DNA of 64,000 nt. It comes from Pasteurella dagmatis. GTDB lineage: Bacteria > Pseudomonadota > Gammaproteobacteria > Enterobacterales > Pasteurellaceae. The position numbers and the translations under genes were made by a program. The stretch is taken from positions 1,278,501 through 1,342,500 of the forward strand of contig NZ_LT906448.1 in assembly GCF_900186835.1 (NCBI RefSeq), written 5' to 3'. Positions 30,727 to 39,433 of the stretch are shown piece after piece. Below the pieces are notes generated by a model. The model was not told the origin of the DNA. It saw nothing but the letters and a program-made list of their open reading frames with translations, and did not search any database. The stretch's first letter is position 1. Each line of letters starts with the position of its first letter.

Positions 30727-31191
30727 TTATTCAATGATGATAAGTTTTTGATCAAACTCAACAGCTTCACCGTCATTGATAAGGATTGCTTTCACAACAC
30801 CTGCTTTATCCGCTTCAATACGGTTCATCATTTTCATTGCTTCAACGATACAAAGTGCATCACCAACTTTTACAGTTTGTCCTACTTCAATGAATGGTTT
30901 AGCTTCTGGACTTGGGCTACGGTAGAAAGTTCCTACCATTGGTGAACGAATTGCATGACCAGACATTTCCTCTGCGCTTACAGCTGGCGCTGATGCCACT
31001 GTTGGTGCAGCTACCGGAGTTGCTGCAACTGGTGCTGGCGCTGCTTGAACAGGCACGCTATATTGCACAGCTGCAGGAGCAACAGAACCGCGATTAATAC
31101 GAACTGACTCTTCCCCTTCAGAGATTTCCAATTCCATAATGCCCGACTCTTCTACTAATTCGATCAGTTTTTTAATTTTACGAATGTCCAT
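30727..31191 (-). CDS. accB: biotin carboxyl carrier protein of acetyl-CoA carboxylase
   Basis: AccB carries biotin between the carboxylase and transferase parts. The 154-residue protein has an N-terminal helical domain ([18 protein letters not shown]), an Ala/Pro/Val-rich flexible linker at residues ~35-75, and the biotinyl domain with the target Lys in [14 protein letters not shown]. An uptake-signal core at 31221-31229 lies just before the gene, close to the expected promoter. Confidence 0.98.
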   Translation of the reverse strand: MDIRKIKKLIELVEESGIMELEISEGEESVRINRGSVAPAAVQYSVPVQAAPAPVAATPVAAPTVASAPAVSAEEMSGHAIRSPMVGTFYRSPSPEAKPFIEVGQTVKVGDALCIVEAMKMMNRIEADKAGVVKAILINDGEAVEFDQKLIIIE

Positions 31192-31339
31192 AATCTATGT
31201 CCTAAACTTTTTACTTTTTGACCGCACTTTTCCACCCATAATAGTGTTTTAAAGTACAAATTTGTTAATACTACATATCGTGCGAAAGATTACCTGAAAA
31301 TCATCAATTTTGCGATAAAATTCTGCAATTTTCTAAAAC

Positions 31340-31792
31340 TTAAGCCTCTTTTGACAGAAAATTTACCGCAAACTCTAATGCAAACTCATAGCCTTTTGCA
31401 CCTAAACCACAAATGACGCCTTCTGCCACATCGCTAAAATAAGAATGATGACGAAACGGTTCACGTTTATGTACATTGGATAAATGTACTTCAACAAAAG
31501 GAATCGCAACAGCTAATAAAGCATCTCTCAACGCAACACTGGTATGTGTAAACGCCGCAGGATTGATAATAATGAAATCAATTTGTTGAAAACTCTGGTG
31601 AATTTTCTCAATTAATTTTTCTTCACTGTTTGACTGAAAACAATCCAACAACACATTGTGCTGTTTTGCTAATGCTTGTACATTTTGCTCAATTGTACTC
31701 AAAGACAAACTGCCATAATGTTTTGGCTCTCTTGCCCCTAACATATTTAGATTAGGGCCATTTAACAGCAAAATTCGTGTTGTTTGCGACAT
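31340..31792 (-). CDS. aroQ: 3-dehydroquinate dehydratase, type II
   Basis: AroQ dehydrates 3-dehydroquinate in the shikimate pathway. The 150-residue protein starts with [19 protein letters not shown], which includes the active-site Asn/Arg and flexible-loop Tyr, and has [20 protein letters not shown] and the catalytic His in [18 protein letters not shown]. It is a single gene lying before accBC on the same strand, with a 148-base gap. Confidence 0.97.
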   Translation of the reverse strand: MSQTTRILLLNGPNLNMLGAREPKHYGSLSLSTIEQNVQALAKQHNVLLDCFQSNSEEKLIEKIHQSFQQIDFIIINPAAFTHTSVALRDALLAVAIPFVEVHLSNVHKREPFRHHSYFSDVAEGVICGLGAKGYEFALEFAVNFLSKEA

Positions 31793-31862
31793 AATTCATT
31801 CCTAATTCAAGGTCGTGGATTATAACTATTTTTTAAGAAATAACAGCATTTCTGTGGTCTTA

Positions 31863-32849
31863 TCAGTCAACTTGGATTTGTTCAACAAACTCTGAATCAA
31901 AATCTGCCACTGGTAACCTTGAACCGGGCCAACGTCTCACTACTTGATAATCCATTAAATCTAAAGTATCTAAACCAGGTACTGTATTTGGTGTATACTG
32001 CTGAGCAATACGTGCCAATTGAGTTAAACCAAAGCTACTTTCAATCGAAGAACTGATCACGGCTTTTAATCCACAATTATTAGCTTGCTCAATTAACTGC
32101 ACACAACGCTGCAATGAACCGACTAAAGTCGGTTTAATCACGATAGCCGCTAAGTTTGGTTGTTTTTCTACACAAAAATCAGATTCACGCACTGTTTCGT
32201 CCCACGCAATTGCAATACCAGTTTCTTCTGCGAATTGCAAACTTTCTGCTGGTGTCTTACAAGGTTCTTCTAAAAACTGAATACGTGCTCGATGCTCTGG
32301 TTTTACATATTTCGCAAACATTTGTGCTTTCGTGAGTGTCCAACTGCGGTTAGCATCAAGACGCAAATGCAAGTCAGGAATCGCCTCAAGCAACATATCC
32401 GCAATCAATCCATCACGATTTGCTTCATACATTCCCACTTTAATTTTTGCAACCTTTTCGCCTTGCATTTGGTTTAATGGTTCATAAAGCTCGTCCGGGT
32501 CACCATAACAAAGTGGTGCAATTTGATAATTTCCTTCTTCAATTAATAATCCTTTCATTTCTGCTAGCGCACAACTTAAACCAAACGCCACAGAGGGATA
32601 CAAATGTTCTAAAGGTAATTTACCACTCGCATTCGTCCATTCTTTTAACCAATCAATAGTTTGCTCAAGCGCCTGTTCTAAGGTTTCCTTGCTAAACTCA
32701 GGTAACGGTGCGATCTCACCCCAACCTTGAGCATCATCACAAGAGACTTGAACTAAAATACCTTCACGTTTTTTTAAAAAGCGATTACGCAAAATCAGCT
32801 GGCTATCAACCGGAATTGAATATTTATATAACTGAAATTTTCTGATCAT
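31863..32849 (-). CDS. menC: o-succinylbenzoate synthase
   Basis: MenC dehydrates SHCHC to o-succinylbenzoate in menaquinone synthesis. The 328-residue enolase-superfamily protein has the catalytic KIKVG strand, metal ligands in [15 protein letters not shown] and AWDETVRE, and the second catalytic Lys in VIKPTLVGS. It starts 2 bases after a small membrane-protein gene and follows menB, so menB, the small gene and menC may be coupled. Confidence 0.95.
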   Translation of the reverse strand: MIRKFQLYKYSIPVDSQLILRNRFLKKREGILVQVSCDDAQGWGEIAPLPEFSKETLEQALEQTIDWLKEWTNASGKLPLEHLYPSVAFGLSCALAEMKGLLIEEGNYQIAPLCYGDPDELYEPLNQMQGEKVAKIKVGMYEANRDGLIADMLLEAIPDLHLRLDANRSWTLTKAQMFAKYVKPEHRARIQFLEEPCKTPAESLQFAEETGIAIAWDETVRESDFCVEKQPNLAAIVIKPTLVGSLQRCVQLIEQANNCGLKAVISSSIESSFGLTQLARIAQQYTPNTVPGLDTLDLMDYQVVRRWPGSRLPVADFDSEFVEQIQVD

Positions 32850-32851
32850 TG

Positions 32852-33013
32852 TTATTTTTCACAAGTTTGGGTCACTTCGTTATAGCGACCACCATAATCT
32901 AAACAGTTATCTTTCGGATCAAGGGTTAAAAAGACCATTCCTGCAACAAATAACACCACTAAAGACAACACCATTGCCAAGCCACCGAATAGGACTTTTT
33001 TCCAAGAAAACAT
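32852..33013 (-). CDS. small single-span membrane protein (53 aa)
   Basis: The product [11 protein letters not shown]... has a positively charged N-terminus, one hydrophobic helix (residues ~8-30) and a short C-terminal tail with [17 protein letters not shown], which has two cysteines that could form a disulphide outside the cytoplasm. GAGGAA lies 8-9 bases before the ATG at 33013. It sits between menB and menC, 2 bases from menC. I remember similar small genes at this place in Haemophilus, but no function is known to me. Confidence 0.7.
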   Translation of the reverse strand: MFSWKKVLFGGLAMVLSLVVLFVAGMVFLTLDPKDNCLDYGGRYNEVTQTCEK

Positions 33014-33037
33014 CGACTTGATTCCTCTATATTGCAA

Positions 33038-33074
33038 AAGTGCGGTCAAATTTTTCAAAATTTTAACCGCACTT
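33038..33074 (-). terminator. terminator built from two inverted uptake signals, after menB
   Basis: AAGTGCGGT (33038-33046) and ACCGCACTT (33066-33074) form a 9-bp stem extended by A/T pairs, starting 5 bases after the menB stop codon. Confidence 0.85.
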
Positions 33075-33079
33075 GAGGG

Positions 33080-33937
33080 TTATGGATTACGTTTAAACTT
33101 ACTGAAGTCCGGAGCACGTTTCTCATTAAACGCATTGCGACCTTCTTGGCCCTCTTCTGTCATATAGAACAACATTGTTGCATTGCCCGCTAATTCTTGT
33201 AAGCCTGATTGACCATCACAGTCTGCATTCAATGCTGCTTTTAAGCAACGTAATGCGATCGGGCTGTTGCGTAGCATTTCACGACACCAACGTACTGTTT
33301 CTTTTTCTAAATCAGCGTAAGGTACAACGGTATTCACTAATCCCATTTCTAATGCTTCTTTTGCATTGTATTGACGGCATAAGAACCAAATTTCACGTGC
33401 TTTTTTCTGCCCAACAATGCGAGCCATATAACTTGCCCCCCAACCACCATCAAATGACCCTACTTTCGGACCAGTTTGACCGAAAATAGCATTTTCAGCA
33501 GCAATCGTTAAATCACAAATCATATGTAATACGTGTCCACCACCGATTGCATAACCTGCCACCATCGCTACAACTGGTTTTGGACAAGTACGAATATCAC
33601 GTTGGAAATCCAATACATTTAAATGGTGAACACCGCTATCATCTTTATAACCACCGTAGTCACCACGTACTTTTTGATCGCCTCCCGAACAGAATGCCTT
33701 TTCACCTTGTCCAGTCAATACGATCACACCGATTTTTTCATCAAAACGTGCATCAGAAAACGCTTGGATCATTTCTTTGACAGTTTGTGGTCGAAATGCA
33801 TTGCGTACTTCTGGACGGTTAATGGTGATTTTTGCAATCCCATCTTCAGATTTATGATAAAGAATGTCAGTGTAACCTGCGCTACAATCTTGCCATTCAA
33901 TCGGCGCATAAAGAACATCATCTTTTGGATTTTGCAT
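33080..33937 (-). CDS. menB: 1,4-dihydroxy-2-naphthoyl-CoA synthase
   Basis: MenB closes the naphthoquinone ring from o-succinylbenzoyl-CoA. The 285-residue crotonase-fold protein has [45 protein letters not shown] (oxyanion hole) and [12 protein letters not shown] (bicarbonate/active-site loop). The start at 33937 ([10 protein letters not shown]) is chosen because AAGGAAG lies 5-6 bases upstream and the length equals the H. influenzae protein as I recall it; a nine-residue extension is possible but unsupported. Confidence 0.97.
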   Translation of the reverse strand: MQNPKDDVLYAPIEWQDCSAGYTDILYHKSEDGIAKITINRPEVRNAFRPQTVKEMIQAFSDARFDEKIGVIVLTGQGEKAFCSGGDQKVRGDYGGYKDDSGVHHLNVLDFQRDIRTCPKPVVAMVAGYAIGGGHVLHMICDLTIAAENAIFGQTGPKVGSFDGGWGASYMARIVGQKKAREIWFLCRQYNAKEALEMGLVNTVVPYADLEKETVRWCREMLRNSPIALRCLKAALNADCDGQSGLQELAGNATMLFYMTEEGQEGRNAFNEKRAPDFSKFKRNP

Positions 33938-34046
33938 CGTAACTTCCTTCAATTTTGATTTCATTTACCTAAAAGTGCGGTCATTATAGCGGAAGTTTCA
34001 ACCATCCGTTATAAATTCTTTAGACAAACCTTATTTAGGTTAGACT

Positions 34047-35297
34047 TTAATTTACACTCTTAAATAAATCTTGGTGTTTTTTCGTTAATATTTGAATATC
34101 TGACTGCAAATCCAATGACTGGCAAGCTCGCTCAAAGGCTTGTTTCGCCATATTCAATGCTGCCACTGCAACTTCTCTATCTGGTGAGTTACGCCAAATA
34201 CTTGCTAGCACCTTTTGCATCACCAGATTCACTTCTAAAACCCCTGCACCATCACGTGAAAGGGGAGCAAAAGCATCACGAATCCACTCATCGCAATCTA
34301 AAGGAATAATTGATAGGCGATCATATTCCGTCTTATCTTCAGGTATATCCTCTTCTTTTTTGACTAATAACCCCATCATCATTGCCATAATATTAATTGC
34401 TGTGCCTGGATCATTGACTGCGGCAGAAAGTGCCCGTTGTCCTGCTTCACTTAATACAATAAAGCCCCAACTTGGATCTTGATCAAAAGTACGCCCTTTG
34501 GCAAACACAAAACAATTACGTAAATCCTTGAGATCAATTTCATTTTGAGTTTCTATTTTACAAAGCACAGTATCAGGCGAAATTAACTCACCTGGACGCA
34601 CACAAATATGAATATAAGCCTCTGCCCCCTCCGCTTTACGTTGTAAGGCTTGCATATCAATATGGGTTAAATAACCACTTGAATTTGCCTCTAATAGTTG
34701 TAATTGAGTACCAAATTGATGTGTAGAAACGGCTCCCATCATTGGTGAAATACGGTATTGTCTTAAAGATTTTTCCGTCACTTGCTCGATTTTTTCTAAC
34801 GTATTACCCAAACGACCTAGTTGAGACAAGGTATATACCCATCGAATTAAGGTCACGATCAAATACAACAGCACCGCAATAGTACTGATAAATAAAATAA
34901 AGCGTCCGTTTTGCTCATAAAACGCCATACCTAGTGCAGTTCTTGCGATGATCGCATAAATAAATGCACAAATAAAACTAGTGATAGCGGTGCGTGTTGT
35001 GCTATCCCCCATGACTAAATCCGTTGCTCGTGGTGTTGCACCACTTGATGCTGAAGCAAATGCTGAAACCATAATGGATAAAGAAAATGTAGTGACCGCT
35101 AACATACTAGAAGCAATTACATTTAATAAACTTTCTAGAGTTTCTTGTTCAATATGTGGTAATGAACCCGCCTCAATTATTCGCGCGCCCAAACGCAGTG
35201 AAAACACAAAAATAGCCGTAATTACTGCCCATCCTGTTGCGGTCACCCACAATTTATTACTTGGTTTTTTTAATGCTAATAGCCATTGATACATCAT
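34047..35297 (-). CDS. DUF2254 membrane protein
   Basis: The 416-residue protein has four hydrophobic helices in its first ~160 residues (GWAVITAIFVFSLRLGARII; LNVIASSMLAVTTFSLSIMV; TAITSFICAFIYAIIARTAL; ILFISTIAVLLYLIVTLIRW), followed by a soluble C-terminal domain with ALSAAVNDPGTAINIMAMMM, a conserved DUF2254 block. AAGGAAAG precedes the first ATG. The family is widespread but uncharacterised. It stands alone between menB and divergent glyQ. Confidence 0.88.
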   Translation of the reverse strand: MMYQWLLALKKPSNKLWVTATGWAVITAIFVFSLRLGARIIEAGSLPHIEQETLESLLNVIASSMLAVTTFSLSIMVSAFASASSGATPRATDLVMGDSTTRTAITSFICAFIYAIIARTALGMAFYEQNGRFILFISTIAVLLYLIVTLIRWVYTLSQLGRLGNTLEKIEQVTEKSLRQYRISPMMGAVSTHQFGTQLQLLEANSSGYLTHIDMQALQRKAEGAEAYIHICVRPGELISPDTVLCKIETQNEIDLKDLRNCFVFAKGRTFDQDPSWGFIVLSEAGQRALSAAVNDPGTAINIMAMMMGLLVKKEEDIPEDKTEYDRLSIIPLDCDEWIRDAFAPLSRDGAGVLEVNLVMQKVLASIWRNSPDREVAVAALNMAKQAFERACQSLDLQSDIQILTKKHQDLFKSVN

Positions 35298-35401
35298 TTA
35301 CTCTTTCCTTTAAATAAAAAATAACGCATTGATAAGTGTACATTAAAACAGCAAATCTAACATAATATCAACAAGAAAATATAAAAAAGCTTATAAAACC
35401 C

Positions 35402-35410
35402 ACCGCACTT
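35402..35410 (-). repeat. DNA uptake signal core
   Basis: ACCGCACTT followed by TTCTCCTTTT, in the gap between the DUF2254 gene and glyQ. Confidence 0.88.
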
Positions 35411-35475
35411 TTCTCCTTTTGTTCATTGCATTGTTGAATGCACAGAATACTCTTTATCCATTACACACTTTCCCC

Positions 35476-35481
35476 TATAAT
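35476..35481 (+). promoter_or_regulatory. putative glyQ promoter -10
   Basis: A perfect TATAAT, preceded by CCCC and followed by AGGGCG, lies 51-56 bases before glyQ. The -35 (TTTATC, 18 bases upstream) is weak. Confidence 0.6.
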
Positions 35482-35531
35482 AGGGCGTATTTTGCTATTT
35501 ATTTTTAATCTAATTTTATAAAGAAAAAATT

Positions 35532-36434
35532 ATGACAACATTCAATGTAAAAACTTTCCAAGGTATGATCCTTGCCTTACAAGATTATTGGGCAAAACAA
35601 GGTGCAACAATTGTTCAACCATTTGATATGGAAGTGGGCGCTGGAACTTCACACCCAATGACCGCACTTCGAGCCTTAGGCCCTGAGCCAATGGCATTTG
35701 CTTATGTTCAGCCTTCACGCCGCCCAACAGACGGTCGCTATGGCGAAAACCCAAACCGCCTACAACATTACTACCAATTCCAAGTGGTGATTAAACCTTC
35801 GCCAGATAACATTCAAGAACTCTATTTAGACAGTTTAAAAATGCTCGGTTTCGACCCAACACAAAACGACATTCGTTTCGTGGAAGATAACTGGGAAAAC
35901 CCAACCTTAGGTGCGTGGGGGTTAGGCTGGGAAGTCTGGTTAAATGGTATGGAAGTAACCCAATTTACCTATTTCCAACAAGTCGGTGGCTTAGAATGTA
36001 AACCTGTGACAGGCGAAATTACCTACGGTTTAGAACGTTTGGCGATGTACATTCAAGGCGTAGACAGCGTGTACGATCTCGTTTGGTCTGATGGTCCACT
36101 CGGCAAAACTACCTATGGCGATGTATTCCACCAAAACGAAGTGGAACAATCTACCTACAACTTTGAATACGCAAATACTGATTTCTTATTCTACTGCTTC
36201 GATCAATACGAAAAAGAAGCAAGCGAATTATTAGCGTTAGAAAAACCGTTACCATTACCCGCTTACGAACGCATTTTAAAAGCGGCTCACAGCTTCAACT
36301 TATTAGATGCGCGCAAGGCAATCTCAGTAACCGAACGCCAACGCTACATTTTACGCATTCGAGCCTTAACCAAAGGTGTTGCTGAAGCTTACTACGCAAG
36401 CCGCGAAGCGTTAGGTTTCCCGGGTTGTAAATAA
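35532..36434 (+). CDS. glyQ: glycyl-tRNA synthetase, alpha subunit
   Basis: GlyQ carries the class II catalytic core of the alpha2-beta2 glycyl-tRNA synthetase. The 300-residue protein has [54 protein letters not shown] (motif 2 region) and [16 protein letters not shown] (motif 3). The usual partner glyS lies 3 kb downstream, separated by two small conserved genes and the deaminase insertion. Confidence 0.98.
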   Translation: MTTFNVKTFQGMILALQDYWAKQGATIVQPFDMEVGAGTSHPMTALRALGPEPMAFAYVQPSRRPTDGRYGENPNRLQHYYQFQVVIKPSPDNIQELYLDSLKMLGFDPTQNDIRFVEDNWENPTLGAWGLGWEVWLNGMEVTQFTYFQQVGGLECKPVTGEITYGLERLAMYIQGVDSVYDLVWSDGPLGKTTYGDVFHQNEVEQSTYNFEYANTDFLFYCFDQYEKEASELLALEKPLPLPAYERILKAAHSFNLLDARKAISVTERQRYILRIRALTKGVAEAYYASREALGFPGCK

Positions 36435-36463
36435 AGTGCGGTCTATTTTTAGGAATTTTCAAG

Positions 36464-36727
36464 ATGAGCAAACCGGTTTTATTCTTCGCTAACCTCTGCC
36501 CAGATACAACGGCATTTGTGGCAGAGCTAAACCGCTTAAATATGGAATATGAAGCAGTTGAAATTATGTCATCAATGGCAAATTTCAAACGTTTCTTAAG
36601 ATTGCGTGATAGCCATTCCGCATTTGAACAAGCAAAAGCGAATGGTTATATCGGCATTCCAGCTTTGTTGTTAGCAGATGAAACTGTGATTTTAGATATC
36701 GACCAGCTACAACACATTTTCGGCTAA
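36464..36727 (+). CDS. glutaredoxin-like protein with a single active-site Cys
   Basis: The 87-residue protein has a thioredoxin-like plan: VLFFANLCPDTTAFVAELNR with C12-P-D-T15 at the redox position, and the cis-Pro region YIGIPALLLAD. The second Cys of the CPxC motif is replaced by Thr, so it would be a monothiol or redox-silent form. It is followed 16 bases later by the GST gene and preceded by glyQ with an uptake-signal core over the glyQ stop. I recall the same two genes between glyQ and glyS in H. influenzae. Confidence 0.8.
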   Translation: MSKPVLFFANLCPDTTAFVAELNRLNMEYEAVEIMSSMANFKRFLRLRDSHSAFEQAKANGYIGIPALLLADETVILDIDQLQHIFG

Positions 36728-36743
36728 AAATTAGGAGCAAAAA

Positions 36744-37367
36744 ATGAAACTCTGGCATTCCAACACCAGCCCTTATGTACGCAAAGTGATGGCGGTGATT
36801 AAACATCATCAACTTGAAGATCAAATTGAATTGCAAACAATTCAGTCGTCTTTTGATCCAAACTCACCTCATAACCAAGATAACCCGCTTGGTCGTGTCC
36901 CTGCGTTACAAATAGATAACGGTGAGTGGCTATATAACAGCCATGTGATTTGTGAATATCTCGATCATCTCGGTGCACAAAATCAGCCAGAGCGTCATTT
37001 ACTGCCTCGAGATAGCAAACGTTGGAAAGTATTACAACTGCACGCGTTAACAGACGGCATTATGGAAAACACCTTACCAATTATTTCTGAACGTTTGCTC
37101 CGTCCCGAAAATGAATGGTGGACAGCTCGTCATCAACAATTAACTGAGCGTAATATTCGTAGCTTCAAAGAATTGGAACGTTACCTTGCACAATTTGGTG
37201 ATGAATTAAATCTCGGCACAATTTCTGCAGTCTGCTTAATTGATTGGTACGCCTTACGTGGTGAAAAACTCGGCGTGAATCTTCGCGAAATCACACCGCA
37301 CTTAGTTGAGTGGGCAGTGAAGATGAATGAGAAGTATATTGAGTTAAAGAATACGCAACCGAAATAG
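36744..37367 (+). CDS. glutathione S-transferase family protein (YibF-like)
   Basis: The 207-residue protein has an N-terminal thioredoxin-like domain (MKLWHSNTSPYVRKVMAVIK; NPLGRVPALQIDNGEWLYNSHVICEYLD, containing the cis-Pro and the Glu/Ser-type glutathione contacts) and an all-helical C-terminal domain (LQLHALTDGIMENTL). It resembles E. coli YibF. The substrate is unknown. AGGAG precedes the ATG, and a hairpin terminator follows. Confidence 0.88.
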   Translation: MKLWHSNTSPYVRKVMAVIKHHQLEDQIELQTIQSSFDPNSPHNQDNPLGRVPALQIDNGEWLYNSHVICEYLDHLGAQNQPERHLLPRDSKRWKVLQLHALTDGIMENTLPIISERLLRPENEWWTARHQQLTERNIRSFKELERYLAQFGDELNLGTISAVCLIDWYALRGEKLGVNLREITPHLVEWAVKMNEKYIELKNTQPK

Positions 37368-37398
37368 TGGATGAGTTGATATTGCCATAAAACTCAAA

Positions 37399-37424
37399 GC
37401 CCCATTAGAAGAAAATGGGCATTT
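37399..37424 (+). terminator. terminator after the GST gene
   Basis: GCCC(C)ATT / AATGGGC with a 7-base loop, one bulged C, followed by ATTTT. Confidence 0.65.
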
Positions 37425-37433
37425 TAAGTTACT

Positions 37434-37500
37434 ACTGTCAGCAAGTATATAATTCTATTGCTAACTAAGAAATATTAAAACACAAATTGCATTTGGCAGT
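37434..37500 (+). other. possible structured leader of the deaminase gene
   Basis: ACTG..GCAA (37434-37444) can pair with TTGC..CAGT (37487-37500), enclosing an alternative AGCAA/TTGCT stem (37440-37462). Related deaminase systems carry a regulatory RNA just upstream, so this position is of interest. The pairing is weak and only read by eye. Confidence 0.3.
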
Positions 37501-37550
37501 AAAATGAGAAAAAGTAGATTTACTAGATAAGTCGTATGGGAGATTATTCT

Positions 37551-39260
37551 ATGCAAAACGGTACTATTACCAAAATCGAAAATAAATATGGAAAATTAAA
37601 AAGCGATGATAATAATGAATATACTTTTCTCAAATCTAATCTATCCGATCCCAACGTTTGGGAAAAACTTTCAATAGGAATGAATGTAACATTTGATTTA
37701 GAAAAAAGTAAAAATCAGAAAAATTATGCTAATAATGTAAGCATAGCATCAGAAGAAAATAATCATTTTATCAGTACGACTAATAAAGATAATTATTTAT
37801 TACCAGAAACAAAAATTAATGATAGTGAGCTTATTATCGGTATTGTTAGTTCGGTAGGCACTCCTTCACATCGTATAATAACACCATTAAAAGATCGCTT
37901 AGCAGGATTTGGTTATTCCGTAGAAGAAATTAGAGTCTCTCAGTTTTTACCTAAGCCTAATCAAGATATTAGGGAGGACGAAAGAATATTTCACTTTATG
38001 GAGAAAGGTGATTTATTTAGAGAAAAAAGTAATAATAACTCCATCCTTGCTATTGCAAGCGCCGTAAAAATAAAGGAACTAAGACATCATAAAAATACAA
38101 AGAAAAACGCTTACATTATAAATTCCCTCAAACACCCAGATGAAGTTGAGCTGCTAAGAAAAATATACGGAGATGGTTTTTATTTATTTGGTATCCATTC
38201 GGATAAACCTAGTAGAAAAGAATACTTAGAAAAAGATAAGCACTGTGAGCCCAATAAAGCTGATGAGTTAATTAAAATTGATGAAAATGAAGATAAAAAA
38301 CATGGTCAAAAAACAAGGGATACTTATCATTTATCTGATTTTTTCTTAAATTTAAGTGATAACGAAAAACAGGTTAAAAATACTATTCAGAGATTCTTGG
38401 AATTAATTTTTTCTGATCCTTATAAAACACCAACATTTGATGAATATGCTATGTTTATGGCCTTCAATAGTTCTGTAAGATCTGCAGATCTCTCCCGTCA
38501 AGTAGGAGCTGTAATTAGTAGAAGTAATCAAATTCTTTCTACTGGAGCTAATGATGTCCCTAGATTTGGAGGAGGACTTTATTGGGCTGAAAAAGATAAA
38601 AATGGTGAAGTAAAAGATCAAGAATTAGGCCGTGATTATAAAAGAAGTATAGATCAGAATAAGCAAAGCCAAAGAAATATCATTGAAAATATATTAAAAA
38701 ATGTTAAAGAGAAAGCTCTTCTTGAGGCAGATAAACTAGAAATACTTAAATCAATTTTAAAGGAGAGTGAAATTTCAGATTTAACTGAATTTGGTAGAGT
38801 TGTGCATGCTGAGATGGAGGCAATTCTATCTTGTTCAAGAGAAGGTATTTCAACAAAAGAAGCTATATTGTATTGTACGACATTTCCTTGCCACAATTGT
38901 GCCAAACATATTATTGCTAGTGGTATTAATAGAGTTGTATACGTAGAACCATATCCAAAAAGTAAAGCACTTGAATTTCATAATGACTCAATAGAATTAC
39001 AAACTAACCTAGATGATAAAAAATCAACAAATAAAGTGATTTTTGAACCTTTTATCGGTGTTGGCCCTAGACGATTTTTAGATCTTTTCTCTATGAGCTT
39101 AGGAACAGGGACTAAACTCCGCCGTAAAGATAAAGATGGAACTATCATTGAAAGAGACGATAATAACAAAAATATAAGAACTCCTCTCTTGAATAAATCT
39201 TATATTGAGCTCGAAAATGATGCAAAGAAGATTTGGGAATCTTTTAATCCAGAGAATTAA
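37551..39260 (+). CDS. cold-shock domain / P-loop / deaminase fusion, AvcD-like anti-phage dCTP deaminase
   Basis: The 569-residue protein has three parts. Residues 1-66 resemble a cold-shock OB fold (NGTITKIENKYGKLKSDD ... LSIGMNVTFDLEKS ... ANNVSI). Residues ~92-300 form a P-loop-kinase-like region (IIGIVSSVGTPSHRI, then AYIINSLKHPDEVELLR and GIHSDKPSRKEYL). Residues ~297-540 are a zinc deaminase of the dCMP/dCTP type: SADLSRQVGAVI, H419-A-E421 as zinc ligand and catalytic Glu, and PC447HNC450. Known proteins with the last two parts (AvcD) destroy dCTP during phage infection. GGGAGA lies 7 bases upstream of the ATG at 37551. It interrupts the glyQ-glyS neighbourhood, is AT-rich and has no uptake-signal core. 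Confidence 0.82.
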   Translation: MQNGTITKIENKYGKLKSDDNNEYTFLKSNLSDPNVWEKLSIGMNVTFDLEKSKNQKNYANNVSIASEENNHFISTTNKDNYLLPETKINDSELIIGIVSSVGTPSHRIITPLKDRLAGFGYSVEEIRVSQFLPKPNQDIREDERIFHFMEKGDLFREKSNNNSILAIASAVKIKELRHHKNTKKNAYIINSLKHPDEVELLRKIYGDGFYLFGIHSDKPSRKEYLEKDKHCEPNKADELIKIDENEDKKHGQKTRDTYHLSDFFLNLSDNEKQVKNTIQRFLELIFSDPYKTPTFDEYAMFMAFNSSVRSADLSRQVGAVISRSNQILSTGANDVPRFGGGLYWAEKDKNGEVKDQELGRDYKRSIDQNKQSQRNIIENILKNVKEKALLEADKLEILKSILKESEISDLTEFGRVVHAEMEAILSCSREGISTKEAILYCTTFPCHNCAKHIIASGINRVVYVEPYPKSKALEFHNDSIELQTNLDDKKSTNKVIFEPFIGVGPRRFLDLFSMSLGTGTKLRRKDKDGTIIERDDNNKNIRTPLLNKSYIELENDAKKIWESFNPEN

Positions 39261-39433
39261 ATTTTTTTATTAATCTTAATCTAAAATACGAATAACCAAG
39301 TGATTATTCTTCAATATAGGACCTATAACCTGATGAGTACAAAATAAATGTATTCTTCAAGAAACAAATACTATCAAATACTAGAAATTTAAAATTAATT
39401 GTGTTTTACACAATATTAATAAAGAGAAACCAA

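Noticed and set aside
39261..39433. Possible antitoxin gene downstream of the deaminase
   Set aside because: The 173 bases contain only small palindromes and no reading frame with a ribosome site.
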